Shown: positions 51,985 to 60,868, numbered from the stretch's first letter. The stretch is 63,935 bases of DNA from Deltaproteobacteria bacterium (GCA_023382265.1 JAMCPX010000073.1:1-63935); one strand, 5' to 3'. Numbers and translations: made by a program. Notes: generated from the letters alone by a model not told the origin.

Positions 51985-52863
51985 ATGGTTAAAAAGACTT
52001 TAGTGGTTTTAGGTATAATGGTGTTGGTTGGATTTCAATTAACAGGGTGCGGCAAACAAACGGTTGGCGAATCATCAGCTCAAATAGCTCAAACGACAGA
52101 GGAATCCATCAGCGGGGCTTCAAATGATTCAATTGCATTATCCAATGTAAGTAATTCCCAGCTTGGTATAGCCGATTACGGCTTAAGTGTTGTGGCATCT
52201 GCTTGTCCAAATGTAACAAAACCGGTAGTTACCAATACAATGAATTCAACAACATGGACTTTAGACATCAACTTTGGCAATGGCTGTATACCAAATTATT
52301 TCACCAACATTATGACAAGCGGCAACATAACAATGACTGTTACAAGATTTACGGATGGAACTAATGTAACAGCTACAACAATCGATACGAATGGCGACAT
52401 TGAAAGAACAAGATGGGACGGCGCATCTCTCTATATAAGCGGTACCACAGATATTGTAAGAACTGGTACTGTATCTCAGACAAGCACCACAAGAACAAGG
52501 GCAATAACGGTTAACGAGACGCGGGTTGCAATAAGTCCAAGAGGCAAGGTTGTGATGAATCACAACCTTAGCTTAAACTTTAATGCAGCCGATACACTTT
52601 CTTCTTCAACTCCATCAACTATTATCCAGAGGGTATTGAACGGAACAGGCAGCGTTGATCATTTACTCGCAAAGGTGCTTGCCGGTATAACGGTCACGAA
52701 CCTCACCTATGAACAAGGCTATTGTCATCCTGTAGACGGCACGGTGATACTCGTCCTGACAAAAGATACGGATGGAAGCCCGATCGGAACATACACTCTC
52801 GTATTCTCACATAGTTCAGCAACGCTTAATGGCAATCCAATTACATTAAACCCTTGTGATTGA
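51985..52863 (+). CDS. Lipoprotein of unknown function
   Basis: 292 residues. Signal peptide with LTGC lipobox (Cys 22), then a Ser/Gln-rich linker (30-55), then a mature domain with much beta structure and many Thr. It has two to three Cys pairs (ACPN, NGCIP, GYCHP, NPCD) that may form disulphides. No family recognised. GGGAGG site precedes the ATG. Controlled by the CRP-type site upstream, closed by a terminator. Confidence 0.82.
   Translation: MVKKTLVVLGIMVLVGFQLTGCGKQTVGESSAQIAQTTEESISGASNDSIALSNVSNSQLGIADYGLSVVASACPNVTKPVVTNTMNSTTWTLDINFGNGCIPNYFTNIMTSGNITMTVTRFTDGTNVTATTIDTNGDIERTRWDGASLYISGTTDIVRTGTVSQTSTTRTRAITVNETRVAISPRGKVVMNHNLSLNFNAADTLSSSTPSTIIQRVLNGTGSVDHLLAKVLAGITVTNLTYEQGYCHPVDGTVILVLTKDTDGSPIGTYTLVFSHSSATLNGNPITLNPCD
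52545..52570. repeat. Perfect 24-base palindrome inside the lipoprotein gene
   Basis: AAGGTTGTGAT (52546-52556) and ATCACAACCTT (52559-52569) are exact inverted repeats around GA. This contains a TGTGA-N4-TCACA variant of the CRP consensus. In mRNA it would make a strong hairpin. It encodes KVVMNHNL. Confidence 0.6.
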
Positions 52864-52892
52864 AAAATTGTAAGAAACCGGGTTTGTGTTCT

Positions 52893-52925
52893 ACAGGGGT
52901 GTGTGGCAATACGCCCCTGTTTTTT
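52893..52925 (+). terminator. Rho-independent terminator after the lipoprotein gene
   Basis: ACAGGGGTGT (52893-52902) pairs with ACGCCCCTGT (52911-52920), one G.T, followed by a T-run at 52920-52925. It lies 30 bases beyond the stop codon and before the outer-membrane gene at 52982. Confidence 0.88.
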
Positions 52926-52981
52926 GTGATGTTTGTCATAGACATAAATCCGTTCTTTGTTACCGTATAACGGATTATTAT

Positions 52982-54427
52982 ATGCGATATAAATTTCTTT
53001 TTCTATGCATTAGTATTAACATCATGTCCGTAAAAGCGTACGCCTGGTCTGTTTCTACAACAGGGAGCATAAGTTTGAGGTATCAGAAGGGTAAAAACCT
53101 TGGCTTGCTTAATCCCGGCGTTCAATACTCTGATGAAGCTTTTTCATCAGCATATCTTATGCCAGAGGTTGATTTGAGTCAGGGCGGCTGGTTTGATGGT
53201 GCTTTAGAACTCTACACAAGTGAGCTTTCGAGGAGGACATTTTCTTATAACAGCCTGAACCTTTACGGTGTAGAGAATGTAAACGATTATTTTAATGATA
53301 CACACTTTATCAGAAAGGCTTATGTATCTTTTAACCCGTCGGATAGTATAACGTTGTCCGCAGGTGAAATGCATATCATTGGCGGTTCAAGCCTGATCTT
53401 TGATAATTATCAGCCTTCCATTACATTTGATTATGATATGACGGATACACTCAATATTCCTCTTTCTTATGAATTAAACATAGTAAAGGTTGAGCCTTAC
53501 ATGCTTTATGACCCATCAAGAACCAGCATGTTTTACGATAATGAATTAACGTATAGTTTTTCCTTGTTCGAGTATATTACGTTGTTTTATGCTAATTTTG
53601 ACGACACCGATAATACACTCGCACCTTTACTTAACGGCATGATATACTCGGCCGATTTTAATAGAGAAACCTTGGATCGCCTGTCTGCCGTCTACGGAAA
53701 GGTAAAAGCAGCAGAGATAGAAACCTGCATTCAGGAAGAGTATTCAAATGGAGGTCCGGTAACCTCATCACGTACAAACATAAACTGGGCAGGGTTAACA
53801 GGTGACAAGTATTTTGGCGAATTAGAATTTAATGTTACAGGTGTGCTTGATTTTGGTAACGGAAGTATTTCAGGCGTTAATTGTTTCAGTCCTAACGTAA
53901 AGCCGGTCTTTAACCGTGATTTTCTGACTTACGGTTATCTTGGTGATGCTAAGATAAAATATCATATAGACGATATTGGTAAAATCGGTTTATTCTTTAA
54001 TATCTCCTCTGGCGATAAAACACCCATGCAGGCTATTATATCACAGGGTACTTTAAACAGCTTTATGTCCGTGTTTCCTTACAATACAGAAACAGATCTG
54101 TTTTTTAACGGCGGCATAAACCAGAATCTTAATTCAGGAACAATAGCGATTGCAGGCAGGAATGGACTTGGAATTGTTGCCTATGGAGGTATCATGGATT
54201 TCTATCCTGTAAAATCGATTGAATTTACAATCACGCCTGCATTGTTATATCCCGAGATGACAGCGGACTTCTATGGATTTGAAACCGATTTTACATTCAC
54301 ATATACGATTAATAAACATGTTTCATTTCCTTTTGAATTCGATTATTTCAAAGCTGGCGATTATTTTAAATACTATTCATCAGTGTCCCTTGCCCAGGTA
54401 CTGTTCGGCGCTGATATTACATGGTAA
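52982..54427 (+). CDS. Outer-membrane beta-barrel protein of unknown family
   Basis: 481 residues from the ATG at 52982. This start begins a clean signal peptide (MRYKFLFLCISIN..., cut after AYA); an upstream start at 52886 runs through the terminator. The mature protein is rich in alternating beta-strands with Tyr/Phe girdles (STTGSISLRYQKGKN, FYANFDDTD, GEMHIIGGSS) and ends in an aromatic residue (GADITW), typical of barrels inserted by BamA. It resembles alginate-export or porin-type proteins in layout only. No neighbour gives a substrate. Confidence 0.75.
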   Translation: MRYKFLFLCISINIMSVKAYAWSVSTTGSISLRYQKGKNLGLLNPGVQYSDEAFSSAYLMPEVDLSQGGWFDGALELYTSELSRRTFSYNSLNLYGVENVNDYFNDTHFIRKAYVSFNPSDSITLSAGEMHIIGGSSLIFDNYQPSITFDYDMTDTLNIPLSYELNIVKVEPYMLYDPSRTSMFYDNELTYSFSLFEYITLFYANFDDTDNTLAPLLNGMIYSADFNRETLDRLSAVYGKVKAAEIETCIQEEYSNGGPVTSSRTNINWAGLTGDKYFGELEFNVTGVLDFGNGSISGVNCFSPNVKPVFNRDFLTYGYLGDAKIKYHIDDIGKIGLFFNISSGDKTPMQAIISQGTLNSFMSVFPYNTETDLFFNGGINQNLNSGTIAIAGRNGLGIVAYGGIMDFYPVKSIEFTITPALLYPEMTADFYGFETDFTFTYTINKHVSFPFEFDYFKAGDYFKYYSSVSLAQVLFGADITW

Positions 54428-54465
54428 TATGAATCTCAACGCACGTTTTAAGATAAGATATGATT

Positions 54466-54477
54466 AGTTCCGGAACT
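54466..54477. promoter_or_regulatory. 12-base perfect palindrome before the ECF sigma gene
   Basis: AGTTCCGGAACT is self-complementary. It includes GGAAC, the usual -35 core of ECF promoters, 15 bases before the ATG at 54492. It may be an operator or part of a self-regulated promoter. Confidence 0.4.
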
Positions 54478-54491
54478 TTATTTATTATGAC

Positions 54492-55049
54492 ATGTTTAAC
54501 AATATGAATGATGAGATGGATAAAAATACAGTACTTATGCTCAAGCTCAAAAATGGCGATCGGGTGGCATTTGATGAACTGTATAGAAGATTTAACAAAA
54601 AGATATATAATTATGTATTTAGAATGGCTGGGAATAAAGAAACAGCAGAAGATATAACACAGGAGGTATTCGTAAAGATGTATGTATCCGCAAAGTATTA
54701 TGAACCAACGGGAAAATTTACAACATGGCTTTTCACAATTGCCACAAATACAATCATAAACGAACATCGTAAAGATAAACGGACCACATCTCTCGAAGCA
54801 GAGCCTTCCGTGGATGCAGAGCAATTCACTGAGAACAGGATCATAATTAATGAGATGGAGCAGGATTTACTAAACAGTATAAACAATCTGCCCGAGAATC
54901 AAAAAACCGTAATCGTTCTCAGGAGCTATGAAGGCATGGATTATGAAGAAATAGCAAAGGTGATCAATAATACGACAAAAGCCGTAAAATCCCTTTTAAA
55001 CAGGGCGAGAAAGAGGTTAAGCAATGAGTATAAAAAATCTGATATGTAA
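54492..55049 (+). CDS. ECF-type RNA polymerase sigma factor
   Basis: 185 residues. Region 2 (25-95): ELYRRFNKKIYNYVFRMAGNKETAEDITQEVFVKMY, FTTWLFTIATNTIINEHRK. Region 4 (125-180): LPENQKTVIVLRSYEGMDYEEIAKVINNTTKAVKSLLNRARKRL. No extra domains. The last 26 bases overlap the gene of the anti-sigma factor, so they are coupled. The factor should direct RNA polymerase to an envelope-stress or metal regulon. Confidence 0.94.
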   Translation: MFNNMNDEMDKNTVLMLKLKNGDRVAFDELYRRFNKKIYNYVFRMAGNKETAEDITQEVFVKMYVSAKYYEPTGKFTTWLFTIATNTIINEHRKDKRTTSLEAEPSVDAEQFTENRIIINEMEQDLLNSINNLPENQKTVIVLRSYEGMDYEEIAKVINNTTKAVKSLLNRARKRLSNEYKKSDM

Positions 55050-55515
55050 AATCAGGCTAAAATTTTCAAGGTCCCGTATCTCCGAATATGTCGATAACGA
55101 GCTTGATGATAGAGGCATTGACAGGGTAAAAGCCCTGATCGGCAATTGTCCTGCAGCAAACGCATACTACAATAAATTGAAGCACATAGACAATGCAATA
55201 AAAGCCATCCCCGAATATGAACCTTCCGATTCACTTAAAAACAGGATCGATCGGGCTATAATAAACCGGGATGCGGGATATGACAGTAGAAAGAAGGGTC
55301 TTAAATGGGTGTATGCCCTCTCATCGGTTATGGCTATTTTGCTTGTGGTAATGACCTTAACACATATTCATAATTACCGGGCAAGAATACACGGAACCGG
55401 CATGTTTGCAAATATGAATATGTATAAAAACATGGACATGTATGAACACATGGACATGTATGAACACATGGATGAAATAAGAGCTATAAGTAAAACAAAT
55501 CAATCTGGGGGTTGA
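55024..55515 (+). CDS. Putative membrane anti-sigma factor with Met/His-rich tail
   Basis: 163 residues. N-terminal segment ISEYVDNELDDRGIDRVKALIGNC resembles the anti-sigma domain (S-x-Y-x-D-x-E-L), but the usual zinc ligands H-x3-C-x2-C are missing (GNCPAANA). One membrane helix (about 94-113). The periplasmic tail (120-150) is made of Met-rich repeats GMFANMNMYKNMDMYEHM (18-base DNA repeat unit). Such Met/His clusters can bind copper or silver, but the 4-residue periodicity also fits an amphipathic helix. Overlaps sigma by 26 bases; next gene is 1 base away. Confidence 0.75.
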   Translation: MSIKNLICKIRLKFSRSRISEYVDNELDDRGIDRVKALIGNCPAANAYYNKLKHIDNAIKAIPEYEPSDSLKNRIDRAIINRDAGYDSRKKGLKWVYALSSVMAILLVVMTLTHIHNYRARIHGTGMFANMNMYKNMDMYEHMDMYEHMDEIRAISKTNQSGG

Positions 55516-55516
55516 G

Positions 55517-55777
55517 ATGACAGGTATTATTATTGCGATATTTTTATCAGGTATTGGTGCAGGGCCAAATAGCAGCTCACATCCGCGTATGCCGTATACA
55601 TCAACTTTTACAGGAACGGCATCCCATTACATTACCCAAACAGCAAAGCAAAATAAAAGCATCAAAAAAGAAGATAAAGACATCATTAAACACTTGGAGA
55701 TCTTAAAAGATATGGCTATGTATGAGGACCTTGCTCTTTACAGGTATATGAAGGTCTTTGAGCAGGAGGAAAAATAA
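55517..55777 (+). CDS. Small exported protein in the sigma operon, unknown
   Basis: 86 residues. A short hydrophobic N-terminus (TGIIIAIFLSGIGAG) acts as a signal or anchor. The remainder is polar; the C-terminal helix KDMAMYEDLALYRYMKVFEQ resembles the Met-rich repeats of the anti-sigma factor encoded just before. It starts one base after the anti-sigma stop and ends overlapping (TAATG) the DUF3106 gene. Function unknown, but the context suggests a role in the same signal. Confidence 0.75.
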   Translation: MTGIIIAIFLSGIGAGPNSSSHPRMPYTSTFTGTASHYITQTAKQNKSIKKEDKDIIKHLEILKDMAMYEDLALYRYMKVFEQEEK

Positions 55778-56277
55778 TGAAATATTTTAAATTAGTTGTG
55801 TTTTTTTTATGGCTTATGTTTATGTCAGCCATTGTGTACGCACAAACAGCCGTGAATGTATCCAATGGCCAAAAACAATGGGAATCAATGTCTAAAGCAC
55901 AAAAACAGGAACTGAGTAAGGCATTTAAAAAATGGCAGTCCCTGCCCGAGGATAGACGCGGGAAGATCATCCAAAATTATATGTTGTTCAAGTCCTTATC
56001 AAAGGATGAGCAAAAAAGGATCATAAAGGAATACAAACATTTTCAAAACCTCCCGGAGGATAAGAAAAGACTCGTAATGGATAATTATCAAAGGTGGAAA
56101 TCCATGCCATCCGCAAAAAGACAGATCATTTTAAGAAATTATAAAATCTACCAATCCTTATCACCGAGAGAAAAAGAAGCTCTTAGGAGGCAATATTTAA
56201 AGTGGAAAGGCATTACACCGGCACAAAGGGAAAGAATAAAAGAACTGATCAGAAACCGCAAACTCAAAAAAGAGTAA
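55777..56277 (+). CDS. Periplasmic DUF3106-family protein
   Basis: 166 residues with a signal peptide (hydrophobic 6-20, cut after YAQ). The mature part is about five helical repeats of the form W-x-x-L/M-x-x-x-x-R/K-x-x-I/L-x-x-N/x-Y-x-x-(W/F) (for example FKKWQSLPEDRRGKIIQNYMLF). This is DUF3106, often in ECF operons and similar in layout to periplasmic stress sensors such as CpxP/Spy or zinc-resistance proteins. It is the last gene of the operon. Binding partner unknown. Confidence 0.88.
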   Translation: MKYFKLVVFFLWLMFMSAIVYAQTAVNVSNGQKQWESMSKAQKQELSKAFKKWQSLPEDRRGKIIQNYMLFKSLSKDEQKRIIKEYKHFQNLPEDKKRLVMDNYQRWKSMPSAKRQIILRNYKIYQSLSPREKEALRRQYLKWKGITPAQRERIKELIRNRKLKKE

Positions 56278-56340
56278 TACCAAAAGATGCGTTTAAAAAA
56301 ATAAGGGGACAATGCTGTTGCATTTTTTTAGTCAAGCCAT

Positions 56341-56368
56341 TTGCCTTTTGCAGATTTTAGTGTATGAT
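56341..56368 (+). promoter_or_regulatory. Promoter of the large secreted protein
   Basis: TTGCCT (56341-56346) and TATGAT (56363-56368) with 16-base spacing, then CGGAGGT (56377-56383) and ATG at 56388. Start is therefore likely near 56375. Confidence 0.5.
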
Positions 56369-56387
56369 TAAATAAACGGAGGTGTAC

Positions 56388-58733
56388 ATGAAAAAGACTT
56401 TTTTCACAATAATGTTACTTTTTCTTATTTTTATACCGATCATTTCACACGCAGATGTTTATGGTCCGCCTCGATGGCATCCCGATGCTGTCAACCTCGT
56501 TATATATCAAAGGTTGTTTAATTACATTTCACAAAGTTTTACCGGACTGACAGCAAATATTCCCATCCCATGCAGTCATATCTGTTCGGGTGGAAGCTGT
56601 GGAGACTGTGGCCAATGTACAAGCTATATCGATCCCATGAATCTACATCTTACTATACCTGCCCAGTACAATGGCCAGCCAAACCTTAACTTCTCATGGC
56701 AGGGATCCACGCAGAGCTTATTGGTAACAGTAAATGAGATCCATGGATACATTCCACAGGGTACTGCTGACGCAGAGACAACTCTTAATTTATGTGTTTG
56801 GCCGCTTCCTTCATGTCCTCTCTGTGCGGGATTTTGCAGCACAACTTTAGATGATATAAATGTGGATGCAAATAACGTCGCACTAAACATCCAGCCCCAG
56901 ATTACGGGAGATTATCTTAAATTTAAGACGGTTGGAAACCCAAGTATTACTTTTAACAATGTTACGGTCGGGAATATAAGCAGTAACAGCGGCAGCATAC
57001 TGTGTCAGGCAGGAGGTGCGGTAGCCAATCTTTTCTATCAATTGCTTCAGCCTATTATACAAAGTCTGGTTGATACTGTCATTACACAGTTTGTAAACAC
57101 TCAGCTTTTACCAAGCATCTCCGGTATGATAAATAACGTAAACGTTAACCTTTATATGCACGGCAGTTTCACCCCGATCGCATATCAGGTAAGGCCTTCT
57201 TTTTTCTATCAGGCACTAAATATCACGGCTAATGCCGCACAAATAAATCTTGATGCAGGCATTGGGTCTGCTATTGGTTCAGTCGATTGTCCTCCAACCC
57301 CCCTTGCACAAAAGCCGCCGGACAATGTAATACCTCCGACAATAGATACGGGAAGAACGGATTCTATGCTGGCATTTGGTGTTTCACAGGATGTTATAAA
57401 TGATGCACTTTATGCTGTTTATCAAAGCGGCATGATATGCATAACCGCGCCGCCATTGCCTGTTGGTTTGCTCAAAACTATTATACCTCAACTACCGAGC
57501 AGCGGTTCCCTTATTCTCAAGATCATACCTACACAGGCTCCCACCATTACACTCGGGAGCCCCCAGAATCTATGGGATACGGTTAACCTGAACGGGCTTA
57601 TTATTGAAGGTCTGCTAGGAGTTGATGAGGCTCAGACGTATCCGGGCGCAAACGAGCCCTACAATACTCAGTATACCGATGCATTCATCATGAGCACAGA
57701 TCTATCCATAAGAGCAGAGGTTTATATTGACCATAATAAATTAGATCAAAACGGAAATCCAATGCTCGTGGTTGCAATAGATAGCAGCCCGCAGGGCATG
57801 AAGATCAATAATACCGTGCTCTCTTCCGAGCTTACAAACCCTTCAAACATCAATAATGTGATAAAGCTCGCCATGAGCCTCGCGTCCGGTTTTATTGGAA
57901 CAGCATTACCTGCAATGAGTTCTGCATTTACATTCAGCGGAGTTACAATACTGGTAAAGGACATCATTCCATCAGGAGGATATATAAACGTTTATATAGA
58001 TCTGTCGGGCTTTATGAATTTGCTTTCATCTACGTCACTTGCCCCGCCTCAAATGGCAACGCTTACTTATAATAATCCATCAACGACCAATCTCAAAACA
58101 CTCTCACTGGCGAATAATGCTCAGCCTTTGATAAACACAAACTCTGATATAGCTTTTAATCTTGCCGATACACTTCCACCGCATACACAGTTATCATGGA
58201 GGCTGTCCGATCAATCCATTTTTGGAGATGTGTGGCAGGGCTGGTCATTATGGACCACAGATACAACGATAACTCTTGATAATCTAATGGATGGAGAGCA
58301 TACACTTGAGGTAAGGCTGATGGATAGCCGGACAGGCATAACATCAACCAGTACTTATACATCATTTAAGGTAGATACGGTTAAACCCGAATTGAAGCTT
58401 ATCAGTGCTAATTATCCAACCTTTGTATTTAACATGAGCGATCCTGTTACAATGCCAAGACTTATGTATGCTGTAGACAACCCTGCTTCTTTTACCAAGC
58501 TTGGATATAATGAAAATACTGTTAACTTAACAAACAGTACCGCCGGAACACACACGCTTTATGTTAAGGCAATAGATGAGGCAGGTAATACATCAAGTAT
58601 GGAGTCCATACCTTATACAGTTACCGGCAAGACATCGGACGGGTGCGGTACAGTACCCTTTGATGATAACAACCCTTACACGCTTTTAGTGGTATTGATT
58701 CCATTGTTCTTAATATTTATAATAAGGCTCTGA
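56388..58733 (+). CDS. Large secreted Cys-rich protein with C-terminal membrane tail, lipid-binding-like
   Basis: 781 residues from ATG 56388 (GGAGGT before it). Signal peptide (hydrophobic 5-20, cut after SHA). Two Cys clusters: CSHICSGGSCGDCGQC (near 60-75) and CVWPLPSCPLCAGFC (near 138-152). The following 300 residues, with LFYQLLQPIIQSLVDTVI and alternating strands, recall BPI/LBP-type lipid-binding folds in layout. A later Ig-like domain (560-660) precedes GCGTVPFDDNNPYTLLVVLI and a final hydrophobic helix ending IIRL. That C-terminal Cys plus helix is like a MYXO-CTERM-type sorting tail. Family unknown. Confidence 0.7.
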   Translation: MKKTFFTIMLLFLIFIPIISHADVYGPPRWHPDAVNLVIYQRLFNYISQSFTGLTANIPIPCSHICSGGSCGDCGQCTSYIDPMNLHLTIPAQYNGQPNLNFSWQGSTQSLLVTVNEIHGYIPQGTADAETTLNLCVWPLPSCPLCAGFCSTTLDDINVDANNVALNIQPQITGDYLKFKTVGNPSITFNNVTVGNISSNSGSILCQAGGAVANLFYQLLQPIIQSLVDTVITQFVNTQLLPSISGMINNVNVNLYMHGSFTPIAYQVRPSFFYQALNITANAAQINLDAGIGSAIGSVDCPPTPLAQKPPDNVIPPTIDTGRTDSMLAFGVSQDVINDALYAVYQSGMICITAPPLPVGLLKTIIPQLPSSGSLILKIIPTQAPTITLGSPQNLWDTVNLNGLIIEGLLGVDEAQTYPGANEPYNTQYTDAFIMSTDLSIRAEVYIDHNKLDQNGNPMLVVAIDSSPQGMKINNTVLSSELTNPSNINNVIKLAMSLASGFIGTALPAMSSAFTFSGVTILVKDIIPSGGYINVYIDLSGFMNLLSSTSLAPPQMATLTYNNPSTTNLKTLSLANNAQPLINTNSDIAFNLADTLPPHTQLSWRLSDQSIFGDVWQGWSLWTTDTTITLDNLMDGEHTLEVRLMDSRTGITSTSTYTSFKVDTVKPELKLISANYPTFVFNMSDPVTMPRLMYAVDNPASFTKLGYNENTVNLTNSTAGTHTLYVKAIDEAGNTSSMESIPYTVTGKTSDGCGTVPFDDNNPYTLLVVLIPLFLIFIIRL

Positions 58734-58776
58734 CCCCATCTGGGTTCTTCATCAGAGATGCTTTTAAAAAATGCAT

Positions 58777-58804
58777 GGGCGGTTCGATGGACCGCCCCTT
58801 TTTT
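58777..58804 (+). terminator. Rho-independent terminator
   Basis: GGGCGGT (58777-58783) and ACCGCCC (58791-58797) with a 7-base loop, then CTTTTTT. Ends the transcript of the large secreted protein. Confidence 0.88.
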
Positions 58805-58814
58805 GGACAGCTCT

Positions 58815-58849
58815 ATAATCAAAAGATTTCCTTGGCGTTTGCGCCGGGG
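58815..58849. repeat. Interspersed repeat, copy 2
   Basis: ATAATCAAAAGATTTC identical to 42944-42959, then the GGCGTTT and CCGGGG blocks of the same repeat. It lies between a terminator and the 3' end of the porin gene. Confidence 0.7.
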
Positions 58850-58857
58850 ATGTTCCT

Positions 58858-60015
58858 TCAAAATCCTACTTGCAGGTTTAATGCTACCGATTGATCATTA
58901 TAAGTTGTTTTATTTTTCATGAGATTATAGCCTTTTGCACTAAACATATTGTAGTCAAGAGCGATAATGGAATCCTTTGTTATATCATAGCTGACACCTA
59001 TAAGACTCCAGCTGTTTTCCATAGATGTGAGTGCCCCATAAAGGCTTGTTGAATAGACAATCCCGAGATTGGTTGCAGGCGAGATCTTATCGCTGACTGG
59101 TGTGTATGAATCACTGCCATTGGGCTTCATATAAAGATAGCGTGCAAAAACCCTTATTGATTTTTCCTGAGGTATCCTTAAAAATCCCCAAAAGCTGTAG
59201 CCATACCCGTGGTTAAACTTTGCGTATTGCATATCCGCAGGCGTAATATGATCATCAGCCCATAAGTAATCACCAGCCAGCCTTAAGATATCATTAGAGT
59301 ACATCAGCATGGCTATCGCCCTTTTCGGATTATAATCAGGTATGCCGTTGTGCTCACTTTCGTCCAATCCGAATAGATTTAATGTAAACGGCTTCAGGTT
59401 TAAGCCTATTCTTGCTGAAGCTGCATAGCCTTTGCCGTTCTGTGCTGTCTGATAACCCTCTCCGTTTGAACCCATTATATGATAGTCTATTAATTTATTT
59501 AACAGACTACCTACAATTGCTACACCATAATCAGAAGACGGCATAAAGCCTTCATAATCTGACGGGGTTTGTGCAAGAAATCTATACGTCCATACACCTT
59601 CTTCATAAGGTATCCATGGTGTTTCTGTGAGCCCAAATCGTATTTGTGTATTCTTTAAAGGGGTATAGATACCGTACAGATATTTGACGAACACATTGCC
59701 TCTACCGTTCGCTGCAGAAGGATCTGCATAAGCTTCATCTACGGTAAACTTACCTGAGAATTTATTGTTTGCCCTGCCTATAACCGTTAAGTACGCCCTC
59801 GACAATCTTAACCCATTTATGCTGCCTGTATTTGTGTTTGCCTGGGCCTGGCCAACATTCGATGCATCAAAATGATCACCCGATGCATAAACGCCGTTGA
59901 GATACGCAGTTACCCCAACATTTAGGTGATCATTAATTTGATACCCATACGCTCTGCCGGAAATGATCGTAGAACCAAGTAAGAGCGCGGTTATTAGCCT
60001 GTTTTTTAGATTCAT
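58858..60015 (-). CDS. Outer-membrane porin-like protein
   Basis: 385 residues from the ATG at 60015, chosen for its AAGGAGG site; earlier in-frame start at 60048 adds 11 basic residues. Signal peptide cut after AYG. The mature protein is about 16 beta-strands with LRLSRAYLTVIGRANNKFSGKF, RFGLTETPWIPYEEG, and ends in GF (Phe at C-terminus) as required for BAM assembly. Layout matches phosphate-selective porin O/P-type proteins. Substrate unknown. Confidence 0.82.
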   Translation of the reverse strand: MNLKNRLITALLLGSTIISGRAYGYQINDHLNVGVTAYLNGVYASGDHFDASNVGQAQANTNTGSINGLRLSRAYLTVIGRANNKFSGKFTVDEAYADPSAANGRGNVFVKYLYGIYTPLKNTQIRFGLTETPWIPYEEGVWTYRFLAQTPSDYEGFMPSSDYGVAIVGSLLNKLIDYHIMGSNGEGYQTAQNGKGYAASARIGLNLKPFTLNLFGLDESEHNGIPDYNPKRAIAMLMYSNDILRLAGDYLWADDHITPADMQYAKFNHGYGYSFWGFLRIPQEKSIRVFARYLYMKPNGSDSYTPVSDKISPATNLGIVYSTSLYGALTSMENSWSLIGVSYDITKDSIIALDYNMFSAKGYNLMKNKTTYNDQSVALNLQVGF

Positions 60016-60161
60016 AATCTTCCTCCTTATTTTTTTGTTATACCCCAATGTAGCAGTTGTTCTTTAAAAACGTATTGCACGCCTGTAAATTTTAAGTAAA
60101 AGCTTTTACCCCATGCAACAGCACGACTAACTTTAAAAATTAAAGATATGTTGTCATTTAC

Positions 60162-60190
60162 TTGACAAAGAAATATATATTGTCTTAATA
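60162..60190 (+). promoter_or_regulatory. Promoter of rplU-rpmA
   Basis: TTGACA (60162-60167), 17-base spacer, TTAATA (60185-60190). Start near 60197; the rplU ATG is 60226, so the leader is short. Strong, as expected for ribosomal proteins. Confidence 0.75.
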
Positions 60191-60225
60191 ATGTAAGACT
60201 AAATTTTGTAAGTGAGGGAAAACTT

Positions 60226-60549
60226 ATGTATGCGATTATAAAACATTCGGGTAAACAATATTTAATTGAACAGGGAGATATCGTTCTACTCGATAGGATA
60301 AACGATGTAACCAAAGACGGTGAATTAGAACTTAAAGATGTTATAATGGTCAATGATGGAACAAACACGGTGATCGGTAATCCTGTTATACCTGATGCTT
60401 CTGTTAAAATAAAGGTCTTGGGAGAGTTAAAAGGTAAAAAAGTAATCATCTTTAAGCAGAAAAGAAGAAAGAACTACAGAAAGAAAACCGGGTTTAAACC
60501 CACTTTTACACAGGTATTGGTAGAAGATATTATTTATCAGAAAAACTGA
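60226..60549 (+). CDS. rplU: 50S ribosomal protein L21
   Basis: 107 residues of normal length. Starts MYAIIKHSGKQYLIEQGDIV; the C-terminus contains the L21 signature FKQKRRKNYRKKTGFKPTFTQV. It binds 23S rRNA. 9 bases before rpmA, the usual order. Confidence 0.97.
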   Translation: MYAIIKHSGKQYLIEQGDIVLLDRINDVTKDGELELKDVIMVNDGTNTVIGNPVIPDASVKIKVLGELKGKKVIIFKQKRRKNYRKKTGFKPTFTQVLVEDIIYQKN

Positions 60550-60558
60550 GGAGAATAT

Positions 60559-60810
60559 ATGGCTCATAAAAAAGGACAGGGCAGCGCAAGTAACGGCAGA
60601 GACAGCCATGGTCAGAGACGCGGAGTAAAGCTTTATGATGGAGATAAGGTTAAAGCAGGAGGTATAATTGTAAGGCAGGTTGGAATGAGATATATGCCTG
60701 GCAAAGATGCCGGGCTCGGTAAGGATTATACGATTTTTGCGCTTAAAAATGGAACTGTTAAATTTGGCCGTTCAGGGGATAAGGTCACTGTAAACATTTT
60801 AACCGAGTAA
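60559..60810 (+). CDS. rpmA: 50S ribosomal protein L27
   Basis: 83 residues. N-terminus [20 protein letters not shown] with the tail that reaches the peptidyl-transferase centre; [21 protein letters not shown] is the signature. The N-terminal tail needs no cleavage (Met-Ala-His-Lys form). Usually followed by obgE; here it is not, the next gene on that strand being a lipoprotein 550 bases on. Confidence 0.97.
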   Translation: MAHKKGQGSASNGRDSHGQRRGVKLYDGDKVKAGGIIVRQVGMRYMPGKDAGLGKDYTIFALKNGTVKFGRSGDKVTVNILTE

Positions 60811-60868
60811 CACAATAAGATTGTAAGAAAAAACCCATGCTCAGAGTGTGTTTTGGGCGTATAAACCG

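Noticed and set aside
52886-52981. Upstream extension of the outer-membrane protein gene
   Set aside because: It runs through a terminator hairpin and would hide the signal peptide; the ATG at 52982 starts a clean one.
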